Assembly (NCBI GenBank): GCA_002189035.1
Contig: NEEC01000020.1
Span: 248,001-312,000, forward strand
Origin: Utricularia gibba
Taxonomy: Eukaryota; Streptophyta; Magnoliopsida; Lamiales; Lentibulariaceae
Direction of reading: 5' to 3'
Length of the DNA stretch: 64,000 nucleotides
Part shown: one piece after another, positions 43,703-54,267 of the stretch
How positions within the stretch are numbered: the first letter of the stretch is position 1
Layout: each line of letters begins with the position of its first letter
The notes under the pieces: model-generated
What the model saw: the letters and a program-made list of their open reading frames with translations, nothing else
Told to the model about the DNA's origin: nothing
Database searches by the model: none
Position numbers and translations under genes: made by a program

Positions 43703-45456
43703 CTCTCCAAACCCAAGCTCAAGCACAGATCCCGAGTCTCTCTCTCAACAGCAGCAGCAAGAAGTGAACACTTCCAGAAACAAGACAAGGAAGATGACAC
43801 ATGAAGAAGACACGAAGAATTGTACCCCTTCAGATTCACCAGAATCAAAAGACGACGGCAACCACGAAACCAAACCAGCAACCAATCTCTATCTTCTCCC
43901 CAGAAAAACTGATGGGTATTCCCAGAAACGCAAATGCAAGTGCAAACTGTGGAGAAATGGGAGCATCACCTATTAAAAACGGTGGGAACGGAGTCTTCCG
44001 GTGCAATGGAGAAATCAGGAATACCGGCAGGTGGCGGTGGCCCCCACCCAACGGACGGACCTCCGGCGCTTCAGACAAAAGATCGGTATTTAATTCGGAT
44101 AACATCCACCCGGTCATAAATGGACTCATTTCCATTTATTTTTTTAAATATCTTATAATAAAAATTACAAATCATTGAGATTCCATTTAAAATATTATAA
44201 AAAAACTTTGCATAATTAAAACCAATAATGAGTTGAATATATTTTTAAAAACCATCAATTTCATTAATAATATGAATGTTTTGAAAAAGACAGAATATTG
44301 TCTTTTTCCTTCATAATGTTTTATTATTTTCATGTCTATTCTAGAAAAATTGTCAACATCTCCAAATTATGTTGTATATTTTATTTATTTATTTATTTAT
44401 TATATATCTTTAAAAAGTAATGCTTTTTAATTTAGAATATCCATTAAGTGTTTTTTGATAACTGTTTTAATAAAATAAAAATTGAATCCTAAAACTTTCT
44501 AAAAAAGGAGAATTTTTTTAAAAAAAATTAGCTTTTGTTGGATATTTTATAATATATGTTAATTATAAATTTAATGAGAAATGATATTAAAATAAAAATT
44601 TTTTAAATAATATATTATGTTTAATACAAGAATTTTGATGAATTCAATCATGAAACCTTATATGAAACAAATTTTATTAATTTCTTTTTATATTTATGCA
44701 AATTATCTCTTATTTTGAATAAATTCAAAAATCAGCTGCGGTGGGCCCTACCTGGTAGCATGGAAGGGGCGGATTGGGTGCATGCGGGTGCACCAGAGGA
44801 CACGGACACGCAGAGGCTGCAGAGGAAATGATGAGCAATTGAATACCGGTGATCCTCGCTGGGGCCCATCGTGGATGACGCGGGGACCGCCGTGAAACGC
44901 GCCGCCGGAAGCTGCGATCGCCCTCATCCGTTCAGACGGAGGCGCCGATTTCCATCAGCGTCGCATGCTCCTCCCTGCAGGGAGTAAAAGCATCGAACCG
45001 GTAACCCGATTGAAAACCTAAGATGATTATTGGGCAGGATAGGGACCTAAATGCAATTATTGATGTAATAATTGAGAATTTGAAAATCAAGGGGCCGATT
45101 ATGAATATCGAATGTTTGTTTTTTTAATATAATAATAAAATGATAAGGGAATTAGAATAAGTTGATTGCAGGCGGGGACAGTGCACTGAATGTAGATAAA
45201 AGTCAGAAAACGGCGTCGTAGCTCCCCAGGCTGTAAAAAAAAAAAATAAATAAATATAATAAATTCAAAGCCTATCAATGGAATGCTCAGGCCTAGGTTC
45301 ATGATTTTCTTTCTATTTTTAATTTCATTTAATGCAAAAATACTTTTTAATACAATAAAAATATTATAATTAATAAATATATTTATTTTATGAGAATAAC
45401 AAAAACAAAAATATTTACATATGTGTATTTTTATTTAATATACAAAATATCTTCTA
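43703..45456. other. Spacer between the WAV3-type gene and GRDP
   Basis: Bases 43703-44130 are the 5' flank of the leftward E3 gene. Open frames there on either strand are Pro/Ser-rich antisense shadows. Bases 44140-44730 are extremely A/T-rich, including a TTTA repeat at 44381-44400. A GC-rich patch at 44740-45000 has no coding support. Confidence 0.5.
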
Positions 45457-48289
45457 TTATTTGATGGCTTTGTTGCCTTTCTCCATTGTCCCGCATCCAC
45501 CCGCACCGCAGCCGCCGCACCCACCGGAGCCCGGCTTAAGGACATTCCCGCATCCGCCGCCGCAGCCGCCACAGCCGCCGCCGCATCCGGACCCACACCC
45601 TCCTTTCAATGGTGTTCCTGTCTTTACTGTAGTGAATCCCTCGTCCTTGGGAGCTTCCACTTTCTCCTCCCGGATCAATGGTAGAGGATGAGAAGCGAAG
45701 CCTTCATGCCCAGGCCTGATTGGTTGCTTGGAGAGCATAAACATCACCAGTATGCCAGGTATAATGAAGCTCTCGTCAATGAACTGTAATGAAAATGATA
45801 GTAGATAGACACGATGCTGGTGAGTTTTGAAGCGCAAGATGTGTATGCTGCGTCGTTGTATGAGATTTACCTTGATGTCACCAGACTTGAGATCGAGTAG
45901 AGCTACAGCTCTTCCGTATGGGGTCTCGGAAGAGAATTCCACAGCTGTGACAAGATTGCCTTCAGCTTTGTGCTTTTGACACCCCTTGGGTTCATAATCC
46001 AGCCTTCCACCAGGATAAAGTCTTACCTGTTTCAAGTAAAGAATTCAAGCGCCACTCACTGGTGTTGGCTCCTCTTACTGGGATGATGAGCTGATGCAGA
46101 AACTTACAGTTTGAGGGCCGGTAAGCTCCAAGAAGTGGCCATCCTGGTCACTTGAGCTTGGATTTGGAAGCTTGAAAGACCATGGAGAGTTCATCATTGA
46201 CCATCCTGAGTCTGAGAATTCCAGTAAACTGCTACGTTCTCTCGAGCCAGGAAAGGCAAGGAATACTCTTGTTCTAGATCCTCCCTTGCCTTTGGACTGT
46301 TTGTCACGCCTGCAACGTTGGGATTCAACAGAAAAAGCTCACTCAGATCCATGGTAAATTCAATGGGTGATTAACTTGAAGCATGGAGGGAAGAATTACT
46401 TTAGATGAAGGCTGAGAACCGTGTTTCCAGCATTATCAACCACGTGGGTGCATCTTCTCTTACCAAACTGGAGTGGCATTTTAAGGGGTAAAAGGAAAGA
46501 ACTTTTCAGGATTGGACGAGAATGAATCATGCAGAGCTCATAAGGTGCTGATGTAGGAACAGTTACTGAGACCGCCACTCTTAAGGTAACTGGTAAGCTT
46601 GATCCATTGGTATGGCTAGTGGGTGCCAACTCCAGCCATTCTTCCACCACAAGATCAGACTGAAATAAATCCTTCAACGGAAATGAAACCACACCAAGAG
46701 TTTCAGGTGATTTATGCAGTGAGCCTGGTGGAGAGTTAACAAGCTCAAAAACGAATTCCCCAGTAGGCTGGCACTGGAATGAAGCCACTTGTTTTGCCCC
46801 TGTTTCAGAGAAGATTGTAAGGTCTCTCTTCGTGTTGAAGATGACGTCCGGTTCCCTTTTACTGAATACAACAGAAAGATTCTCGTTATGTCTCTCCGGC
46901 AGATTTCTAACACTGATGAACTCCAACATGACCTGAAAAGTTACCAGCATCATTGTCCAAAAAATTCATTCTACTCATAATAACAGGGCACGAGGAAGAA
47001 GATGCTTAAGATATGTATGAAGTACCTCAAATACATCCACAGCAGGAGCAAGTATATTCTGGTTCTCATTTGAAGGCTGAGTCATCTTGCAGCTAATCCC
47101 AGAATATGGAGAAATTCTGACAGGCTTAGGGGCACTGCCTCGGTACATTGCTCCAGCTCTCCAATATCTAGCACCATACATCTCCTCATACAACTTTGTG
47201 GTTTCAGAAAAACCAACATCCAGTTTCTGGCCCTTACTTCTGTCAGAGTCCGTATCATCATGTTCCAAAACTTTTCCCATTGTTTCCATAAGATCCTTGC
47301 AGTAAGACACAGGATGAAGTTGGTGCGTGTGCCAGATGAGATCAATGTCGTATGTTGGCACTGAAAAGCTATTCAAGCCCTTCTCCTTGTTTCGCCTAAT
47401 CAAGTGAAGAAAAGCTTTGTATCTAGCCACAGATGCTTTGATATAGCGATCATCGACCATATGGGGTCTTGAAACCTGCATCGGAGCACAGTTTTGGATT
47501 TGGTGAAGCTCAAGTTCCAGAGGAGGAAGGAAAAGATTTCACTACCTGATAGAAGAATGGGGCTTGTCTCTGAACAGCTGAGATGAAGTCATATCCCGTG
47601 CATCTTTCAGGGATTACCCTCTTCCTGTTCTGAACACCATTCGCCATATCCAATTCATATGGCTCCAAGGGGAAGTGCTCACGCCAAATTTCTTCAGATG
47701 AGACTGTAGAAACACCCTCCTCAACAGATGAAACAACGTTCCGATTATCAAGAATCCTCCCGAATAGCGCCTCGCAATCCTTCTTATATCTAATCTGAAA
47801 GAAACAAAACGGCATCCATCTTGCAGAAATACAAAGAAAGAAAGAAAGAAAGAAAAATGAAAGCCTGAGAAGATGACATACAGGGTTAAGCCTGTGACAG
47901 TGCCAGATCCATTCACAATCAAGAGGGACCACGAACTGGCCTTCTAGCAACAAGGATTCACAGTGCTTCGCAAGCAAAGGTAGCCAATAGGCATTATACC
48001 TAAAACACAAAAAGAATAGCTCACAATCACATCACTCCCCACACATATGATTAGCAAAACAACAGCTTCCACTCTTGAAATCGCTAAAATACTATAAATC
48101 AGCTACACCCACATTAAATTCTTGCCTGTATACAGCCGTCTCCAGTCCCGGGCCTTCGTAGAGCCATCGTTTCCGATCAACAGCAGCAAGAAACTTGAGC
48201 TGGGTTTTGGCGGCGGCCACAAGGTCAACTTGTATATCGATACTTTGCGCTTTCTTCCATTCCAAACACTGCTCCCTCTCCATCTCCAT
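45457..48289 (-). CDS. GRDP2: Glycine-rich domain-containing protein (GRDP1/GRDP2 family, DUF1399)
   Basis: Eight exons (48126-48289, 47882-47999, 47546-47794, 47026-47475, 46400-46932, 46108-46309, 45871-46026, 45457-45783) sum to 2199 nt, or 732 aa. The start is MEMEREQCLEWKKAQSIDIQ. The conserved N-terminal half carries repeated Trp/His motifs (YNAYWLPLLAKHCES, LDCEWIWHCHRLNP, YDIDLIWHTHQLHPVSYCKD). A beta-rich middle follows (VMLEFISVRNLPERH, WLELAPTSHTNGSS, QTVRLYPGGRLDYEPKG). The C-terminal tail has cysteine-glycine repeats (GGCGSGCGGGCGGCGGGCG). Arabidopsis GRDPs affect growth and ABA/osmotic stress responses, and the molecular activity is unclear. Intron 1 has a GC donor (CAG-GCAAG). 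The adjacent WAV3-type gene mirrors At4g37890-At4g37900, which favours GRDP2 over GRDP1. Confidence 0.93.
47833..47857. repeat. Tetranucleotide microsatellite in a GRDP intron
   Basis: A run of about five AAAG units lies in intron 2 of the GRDP gene. It is a simple polymorphic repeat. Confidence 0.85.
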
Positions 48290-49778
48290 CCTTCAAAACT
48301 ATTCCTCTGAGACAACACAAAACTCCTATCAATCACGGACAAGAAACGCTCTTCAGCATAAAAGTATAACGACGGATGCACCAAACGAGCTCCACCGCTG
48401 ATACTGAACACAGTACGCGCAAACGAGAACCCGCGCGTTCTTGTAAACCCTCGGGGCTCGGAAGTCGTACGACGTTTTGCGTGTCTTGTACAATTCAACC
48501 ATCTCCACTCCGGTGCGTGTACTGCAACTACATCCGCCGGTTCCATCTCGAACCGGATTGGGCTTCCCGGTTTGGATCGAAAGCTTCCGGTCCATAAGTG
48601 AGAAGATTTTTCACATCTAAAAAGCTAAAAAAAAAAAAATCGGTTGAACGGGCAGATTGCCGGTTACAATATTGACTCCGGTTCGGTTCTGAATTTTCCA
48701 GCCGATTTGTAAAACTAACTACGACACTGAACCGGTATTTAAAATCATGGATTCAATTGATATTAAATACATTGAGTTCACTCTATTTAATAAATAAATA
48801 AATATTTTTAAATATAATTAAAATTATTTAATTCGAATATATTATAAAAATGATTCAATCTAAATTCATGTTTAAAATTTAATCCTGTACGAAAATGCGA
48901 GGTGTACGATGATGTACTACACCGGAAAAGAAAAGAAACGTATGTTTTGGGCCTCGTCTGGTATATGTTCCTTAATGGGCTTTACTCGTTCTTACACAAA
49001 AGGTGTCTTTGTCGCAATGCGGACACAAATATGCTTATAATTTAATTAATAATATATTTGAATTATTTTTCCACAATCCATCCATCGTTATGTAACTATA
49101 ACTGAAAATGTTATTTATGTGTAAGGTATTATTTAAATCTTTATATGCATCTGAAAAATAACGAGGTAAAATACATTTGATTAAGAAAAACTCATGCAAG
49201 ATAAGAGTTTAGTGTTTGGACACATGTTTTCATAAGCAAACCTACTAAACACAATTTATGCATATAGATAGCAAGCTCAAATTAGAAAGCTACAGTGACA
49301 TAAGAGACGTTACCGAAATATATACCATAAGGCCGAATAAGATTTAGACTCTTACAAATCTTAAGCATAGTGTGACATATATGTCTAACGACTAACATGT
49401 TCGTCTTTGAAATCGAGATCACATACATATAATACATGATCTAAATGATCCAAATGAAGTTCCTAGCTATTGATCTTATTATTCAAGGTACGATAAGTAT
49501 GATGAGACTTATAATATAAAATACTTATTAGTTGAACATGTACTCATTTGTGCTACATATCAAACATGTTATCATTTTCAATTTCGATATGTCCGTGAAT
49601 TGAATCAATGATTCTAACATATGTCCGTGAAATTTGGATTTGGAGAGGAAATGGTGCTCGGTCCAGTCCAACATTGTTCCTCATTCGACGCCTGAAACCC
49701 TAATCTCCGGTTTTGTTGCCCTAATAACCAACTATATGTACCACTATCGGCTTCAGGAAAGCAAACAAAGGAGAGGGT
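48290..49778. other. AT-rich spacer upstream of GRDP and the small basic protein gene
   Basis: Bases 48290-48600 are the GRDP 5' flank, and open frames there overlap each other on both strands without family resemblance. Bases 48720-49600 are A/T-rich with no coding support. No repeat element was recognised. Confidence 0.5.
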
Positions 49779-50060
49779 ATGGACGGCGAGGAAGTCACCC
49801 GCCGCCGTGGGTACAAATTCTCCGGCTGCTTCGCGCCGCAGCAAGAGATCAGGGACCCGATCCTGGCCGGCAGAAGGCGGCTACGTTCCCTCCTCCGGAA
49901 AATATGGAGCTTCTGTGGGCCGCCCAAGGGGCACCATTCCTTCCGATACGACGCCGTTGGCTACTCCCAGAACTTCGACGACGGCGCTGCCCTTTCTGAC
50001 GGTGAACCTCCCCGGCCGCCGCGCCCCACTCTGCATGCAACTGCGTGGTTTCCGATGTGA
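49779..50060 (+). CDS. Small basic plant protein of unknown function
   Basis: A single 93-codon exon starts MDGEEVTRRRGYKFSGCFAP. It is followed by a strongly basic helix (GRRRLRSLLRKIWSFCG) and the motif SFRYDAVGYSQNFDDG. The last resembles the YDPLSYALNFDDG block seen in many small plant proteins of unknown role. The C-terminus is Pro-rich. No signal peptide or membrane segment is present. The longer overlapping frame from 49634 is in a different phase and lacks such motifs. The combination of basic helix and Phe-Asp-Asp-Gly block is what persuades me it is real. Confidence 0.68.
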   Translation: MDGEEVTRRRGYKFSGCFAPQQEIRDPILAGRRRLRSLLRKIWSFCGPPKGHHSFRYDAVGYSQNFDDGAALSDGEPPRPPRPTLHATAWFPM

Positions 50061-50353
50061 GGACAGGAGGAGGTGATTTCAGTTCTGTATTTTGGAGGTA
50101 TGATATTTTTCATATTATAAAAAAAATCACAAGTTTTTTTATTTAAAATATTAAAATGACAAAAATGATGATTTTAAAAATAATGAAAATAAAATATTAT
50201 TTTTATTTGTATTATTAATAAAATGTAAAATGCATCCTAAAAGCAATTTAAAGCAAATGCGCACGGAACGCATGCTTGCGGAAGAATCGAGAAGCGACAG
50301 AACGGCTCCCGAGAGTTCAAGAAACACACAGAAACTGCTCGAGGAATGCGCCT

Positions 50354-50830
50354 TCAGGATTTATTCGCCGCCGCTCCTCCCGACGGAGACGCCATCATCT
50401 TCTTGAATTCCTCGAAATTGACGCATCCGTCGCCGTCCACATCCACGTTTAGGATCATCTTCCGGCAATCCTTCAGCGACCGCTTCTCGCCTAGGGTTCG
50501 CAGCGTGGAGTGAAGCTCCACGGCGGAGATCTTGCCGTTCTTGTCCTTATCGAACAAATCGAAGGCCTCCTTCAACTCCTTCGCCTCCGACACCCCGCCG
50601 CCTAACTGCAACTCCTTGAACTCGTGCAAATCAATGAATCCGTCGCCGTTAACATCCAGCGCCGACATTACCCCCTTCGCTTCCTCCAGAGTGGTTTTTG
50701 TTCCTAGGGAACTGAGAATCGCCATCAGATCCGTGACGGAGATCTTGCCGTCGCCGTCGCCGTCGAATTTCGTGAACACCTCTTCCAATTCTCCCGTCGA
50801 AACCTTCGCCGGATTCGCAGTTTCTTCCAT
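50354..50830 (-). CDS. Calmodulin-like protein, CML25/26/27 type, four EF-hands
   Basis: A single exon of 158 aa from MEETANPAKVSTGELEEVF. Four EF-hand loops are visible: DGDGDGKISVTD (about residues 23-34), DVNGDGFIDLHE, DKDKNGKISAVE and DVDGDGCVNFEE. Each keeps Asp at position 1 and a Gly at position 6. The first ends in Asp rather than Glu at position 12, which may lower its calcium affinity. The tail KKMMASPSGGAAANKS lacks lipidation or membrane motifs, so a cytosolic or nuclear calcium sensor is expected. A longer frame to 50875 starts without ATG. Intron-less CMLs of this size match Arabidopsis CML27. Confidence 0.93.
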   Translation of the reverse strand: MEETANPAKVSTGELEEVFTKFDGDGDGKISVTDLMAILSSLGTKTTLEEAKGVMSALDVNGDGFIDLHEFKELQLGGGVSEAKELKEAFDLFDKDKNGKISAVELHSTLRTLGEKRSLKDCRKMILNVDVDGDGCVNFEEFKKMMASPSGGAAANKS

Positions 50831-51353
50831 CTCACAAGACTTCGCTTCCCAACAGCCAGGAACGGGGAATGGCAACGGGCACGCGCTTCGGTACCCGGTA
50901 TCTGAATTTTTATTTATTTTTTAAAACGCGCATTCATTTTTTCTTACTTCTTTTAAAAGTAAGGAATCAAAAGAAAAGACAACTTTGTTCACACGCATTG
51001 CATGTCATCGATGGCGTATATAATTTTTTAATGGAGATTGCGTATTAAATTATTCCTTTTCATTGTTATGGAATATGATTTATTTACTCATGATATTTAT
51101 GAAAATAATTTTTAATTATTAAAAAATTCTAAAGTAGAAAAATGACTAGTAAATTATTAATGATATTAATAATTATTTACTCATAGAAGATCTATTAGAT
51201 TCTACTCTTTCTGAATTCATGATACTTTTGAAATAAGAATTACTCACAAATCCTTTTAGAACCATTTTTTGAAGGTATAAACTAGGGATAAAAATGGTGG
51301 AATGTGGAGATCCTTTCTCAAAGAAGGCACTCCACCCCAACTGAAGCAGCCGG
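50831..51353. other. AT-rich spacer between CML and NOI genes
   Basis: This is the promoter side of the CML gene and the 3' flank of the NOI gene. It is A/T-rich and no coding frame is supported. Confidence 0.6.
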
Positions 51354-52040
51354 CTATCCTGTACAAGCTTTTGCACAGCAACTGAAGCAGCGGAAGATGC
51401 TCCTCCTGGCCTGTAACAGGGATCACATATAATCAACACACAGCTTCCAGTCTCATTGTCCTCTGTAAGGCTCAGTTAACCAGCCTAAACTTCAAGTTCT
51501 TAGAAGAGAATTCAGTTGCAATATATGTGATATGTGTGTATCATCACAGGAAATACTGGTATTAGGTAGCATGGAGTCTGATTGATGTTCATGGATTCAA
51601 CCCCATGATCAGTAGTATGGGTGACGTAAGGTGATTGAAAGGTTAAAGTGAAGCTTACTGGAGGACTGTGGGGGGCTCCATGGTAAGTGTGCTGAGGATT
51701 GTGGATGGTGGTTGAGGTGGTTGCATTGGAACCAACGAGCTCTTCCTCGTTTCCAAGACTGGCTCGGGAAGGGTCCCTCTTGCTCTGCTTTCTGGTCTCT
51801 CGGATTTTGGAGAAATCCATGGAATAGTTGGGGATCTCCCCCTTCAGCTCCCAGTCCCCAAACTGAGGTACAGATAGCCATGGCTCCACCTTCTGATCCT
51901 ATAAGAGACAACCCACTGTGAAATCAATCAAGGGGCTACTTCTTGTTCGAAAGCAGGATCCATTCCCAAGGTATTTTTATTCAGTGATTCCCTCAAAAAG
52001 TGAAAAGCCCAGAAAACTTTACCTCCCTGCGAACTTCCAT
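51354..52040 (-). CDS. NOI/RIN4-family protein with AvrRpt2-type cleavage motif
   Basis: Three exons, 52023-52040 (18 nt: MEVRRE), 51659-51898 and 51354-51410, total 315 nt, or 104 aa, in continuous phase. The NOI domain starts WLSVPQFGDWELKGEIPNYS and continues MDFSKIRETRKQSKRD. VPQFGDW fits the VPxFGxW consensus cleaved in RIN4 by the bacterial protease AvrRpt2. The last exon encodes ARRSIFRCFSCCAKACTG, a Cys-cluster end resembling the palmitoylated C-terminus that tethers RIN4/NOI proteins to the plasma membrane. Arabidopsis At5g18310 has the same layout. Single-domain NOI proteins are much shorter than RIN4 itself. The first coding exon and the last are too short to appear as open frames. 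Confidence 0.85.
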
Positions 52041-53648
52041 CTTCTGAATGATTTTTCTTTCTCGTCCCTGAACCCCAGAAAGTCAGCTGGCTCTTCGCGT
52101 TTCCAGAAGGCGGCGTAGTGGGTCAAAAACCTGCAACCTTCAGTTAACACCAAGGTGCGTTGAAGAAATAAGGAAAGGTGGGGTTTTTCTTTTCGTGGGG
52201 TGTGACGTTGCTCTGTAGGCTGCAAACGAAGAATGATGACGATCAACACGGGAGACCATGAAGATCCCGGACAAACCGCCCTACCGCGTATGGACACGGG
52301 GACACAGCTCAGGGCGGCCCTCACCATTCTATTTTCTCAGGAAAAAAGAAGCAATCTTGACTTAGACAAGTTGCATACCATGAAGATATCACACTCAGCC
52401 TTGTAAAGTTCAGCTTTCCAAACAAGCTAAAAGGTGACAAGACTCAGAACAAAGAATGGAGTTGTCTACACTGCACTGCACAGCGCCTCCTCAACCAACT
52501 GTCCTCCCAGGTGAAGTTGTTTCTAAGTATCATATGCAGCAAGCATACCATCTAAACGTTTAAATCCCTACGCTTAGATCATACACTTGTGCTGTTTGCA
52601 GAGCTTGGAAATGCAAACCGTGTCATTGCGGACATGGGCTGCTGCGGGTAGAGTCTGGGTGGTGGTCTCAGGGTGCGCTGAGCAGGAAGAGGAGGTAACA
52701 AATTGTACTTGAGCTGATCTCCAAAGCTGAAAACAGGTTGGAGTCTCTATACCTTGTTGCTGCTGGTAATGCTCATCTATAGTGGTACCTTGTGTTCCTG
52801 TGCCGGGTAACTCTTCTGGGAAGTACCTCCGCTTGATCAACAGCAGGCGAAAAGCAACTCAGGTATGCAGTAGCTATGGGAGCAATCCATTCACTGAATA
52901 GCAAGTAAAATGCATAGAATTCGATGAAACTTCATGATTGCTTCCTTGTCATATCTCCCTCCCTTCCTTGGCAGCCTGAATATACCATTCAAGATACTGA
53001 CCATTGTCTAGGACAGGATCATATACCAGCTCAGTGAGGAGCTGCATGGACGAGATTTCCACTGCTCCCTCTTATCATATCTATGGAAGAGGAATGCAAC
53101 TTTTTGCGTTGGGTGAGCAATTGAAGAAGTTTTCACGATGAGATGAGCCAGGGAAGTGTTCCTACACCTGAATCAGGCATTCCATCTCAGGGGCTACCAT
53201 GAGCACAGATGCTGGAAGCTCTTAGACATAACCAAACAAGCATGAAAGCAGCCAGCTCAAAGTGAGCCCATGAAACAGAACTCATCAAGATGAACAGCGT
53301 TACCAAAACAAGGGAAAATCATTAGGCTTCCTGAGTCCCAACAACAAGGACTCTTATCTGCCCAACAGGGGAACACAGCCATTGATGAATTTAATTAAAA
53401 ATTTGGTCATGTGTTAAATATTTTGTGAGAAAAATGATTAATCATAATGTAAATATTTTAATTTAATGTGTGAGATTGTACTGATACCTAGTATAAGGAA
53501 AACAAGTTTTGAAAATATGAGTGATTGTTTTAAAATACGCATTAATTAAATCTTAAACAATTATTATCCTGTTGAAAAATCTTCACGTTAAGACAACGCA
53601 GCTTTCAAATGTATGAATTCATTGATGACTTTTTGAAAGGCGAATGTA
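52041..53648. other. Unexplained transcribed-looking region with coding-like pieces on the minus strand
   Basis: Base composition at 52570-53300 resembles exons rather than AT-rich spacer, yet no continuous gene can be built. Minus-strand pieces look coding: QPVFSFGDQLKYNLLPPLPA near 52690-52750, then RPPPRLYPQQPMSAMT and a stop. Farther upstream is LVYDPVLDNGQYLEWYIQAA near 52950-53020, after a possible acceptor. I do not recognise a family. A decayed gene, a non-coding RNA or a gene with several short exons are all possible. Bases 53390-53560 are A/T-rich. Confidence 0.3.
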
Positions 53649-54267
53649 TCAGGAAGAAGATGAATATCGCTCGCCGGCGCCACCGCCGTCCTCCGGCCAG
53701 ATGTCCGAGATGTCAGGCGGTTGCGGGGGATAAAACTTGGGGATCGGCGATGCGGCGGCATCCTCCGGCGAACTGTACATGCTGAAATGAAACTGTGCGG
53801 GCTCGTCACTATGGATAGCCGGAGAAGGGTGTTCATGGCTTCCTGGGAGATGACCGGGCTGCGGGAGTCCGTCCAGAAGCTTCACATTCTCCGGGAAGTT
53901 GAGCTTGGCCTTGCAACCGCGGTACCTGAGAGCCTGCATGTCGTAAGCCATAGCTGCCGCCTCCGACGTGTCGAAAGTGCCCAGCCAAACCCTGGCCGCC
54001 TTGTGTGGGTCCCTTATCTCCGCCGCCCATTTCCCCACGGCCGTTTTCTCACCCCCCTGTACCTCCTCCCCGCCGCCTCCGTAGTGAACCCCGCGGTCCC
54101 GGCGTACCTGAACACCGTCGATTCCGCCGACCGTATTACCGTCGATTCCCCCTCCTCCCCTCCTCCTCCTCCCGCCCTCTTTTGCAAGGAGTGGAAAATC
54201 CACCGGCAGCCGGGGTGCTCGACTCCCCGGCCACCACCCGCGCCAACGCCGATACCATTGCAGTCAT
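53649..54267 (-). CDS. AP2/ERF transcription factor (ERF108-114/ABR1 group), with two apparent frame breaks
   Basis: Reading from the ATG at 54267, [20 protein letters not shown] is the N-terminal motif of the ERF108-114 group. The frame then changes near 54148-54152, and the next frame gives [13 protein letters not shown], the start of an AP2 domain. It changes again near 54033-54036, where the frame becomes [20 protein letters not shown] and [20 protein letters not shown]. The C-terminus is acidic ([20 protein letters not shown]). Length is 619 nt; two added bases give 207 codons. ERFs bind GCC-box or related sites in stress responses. A spliced 5' exon may precede, since a TTGCAG acceptor occurs at 54361-54366 and its frame runs into [11 protein letters not shown]. 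One odd base in an otherwise intact AP2 domain suggests sequence error. Confidence 0.82.

Noticed and set aside
43431-43976. 181-codon plus-strand frame
   Set aside because: It is antisense to exon 1 of the WAV3-type gene and its promoter; composition is Ser/Pro-rich low complexity without a recognisable domain.
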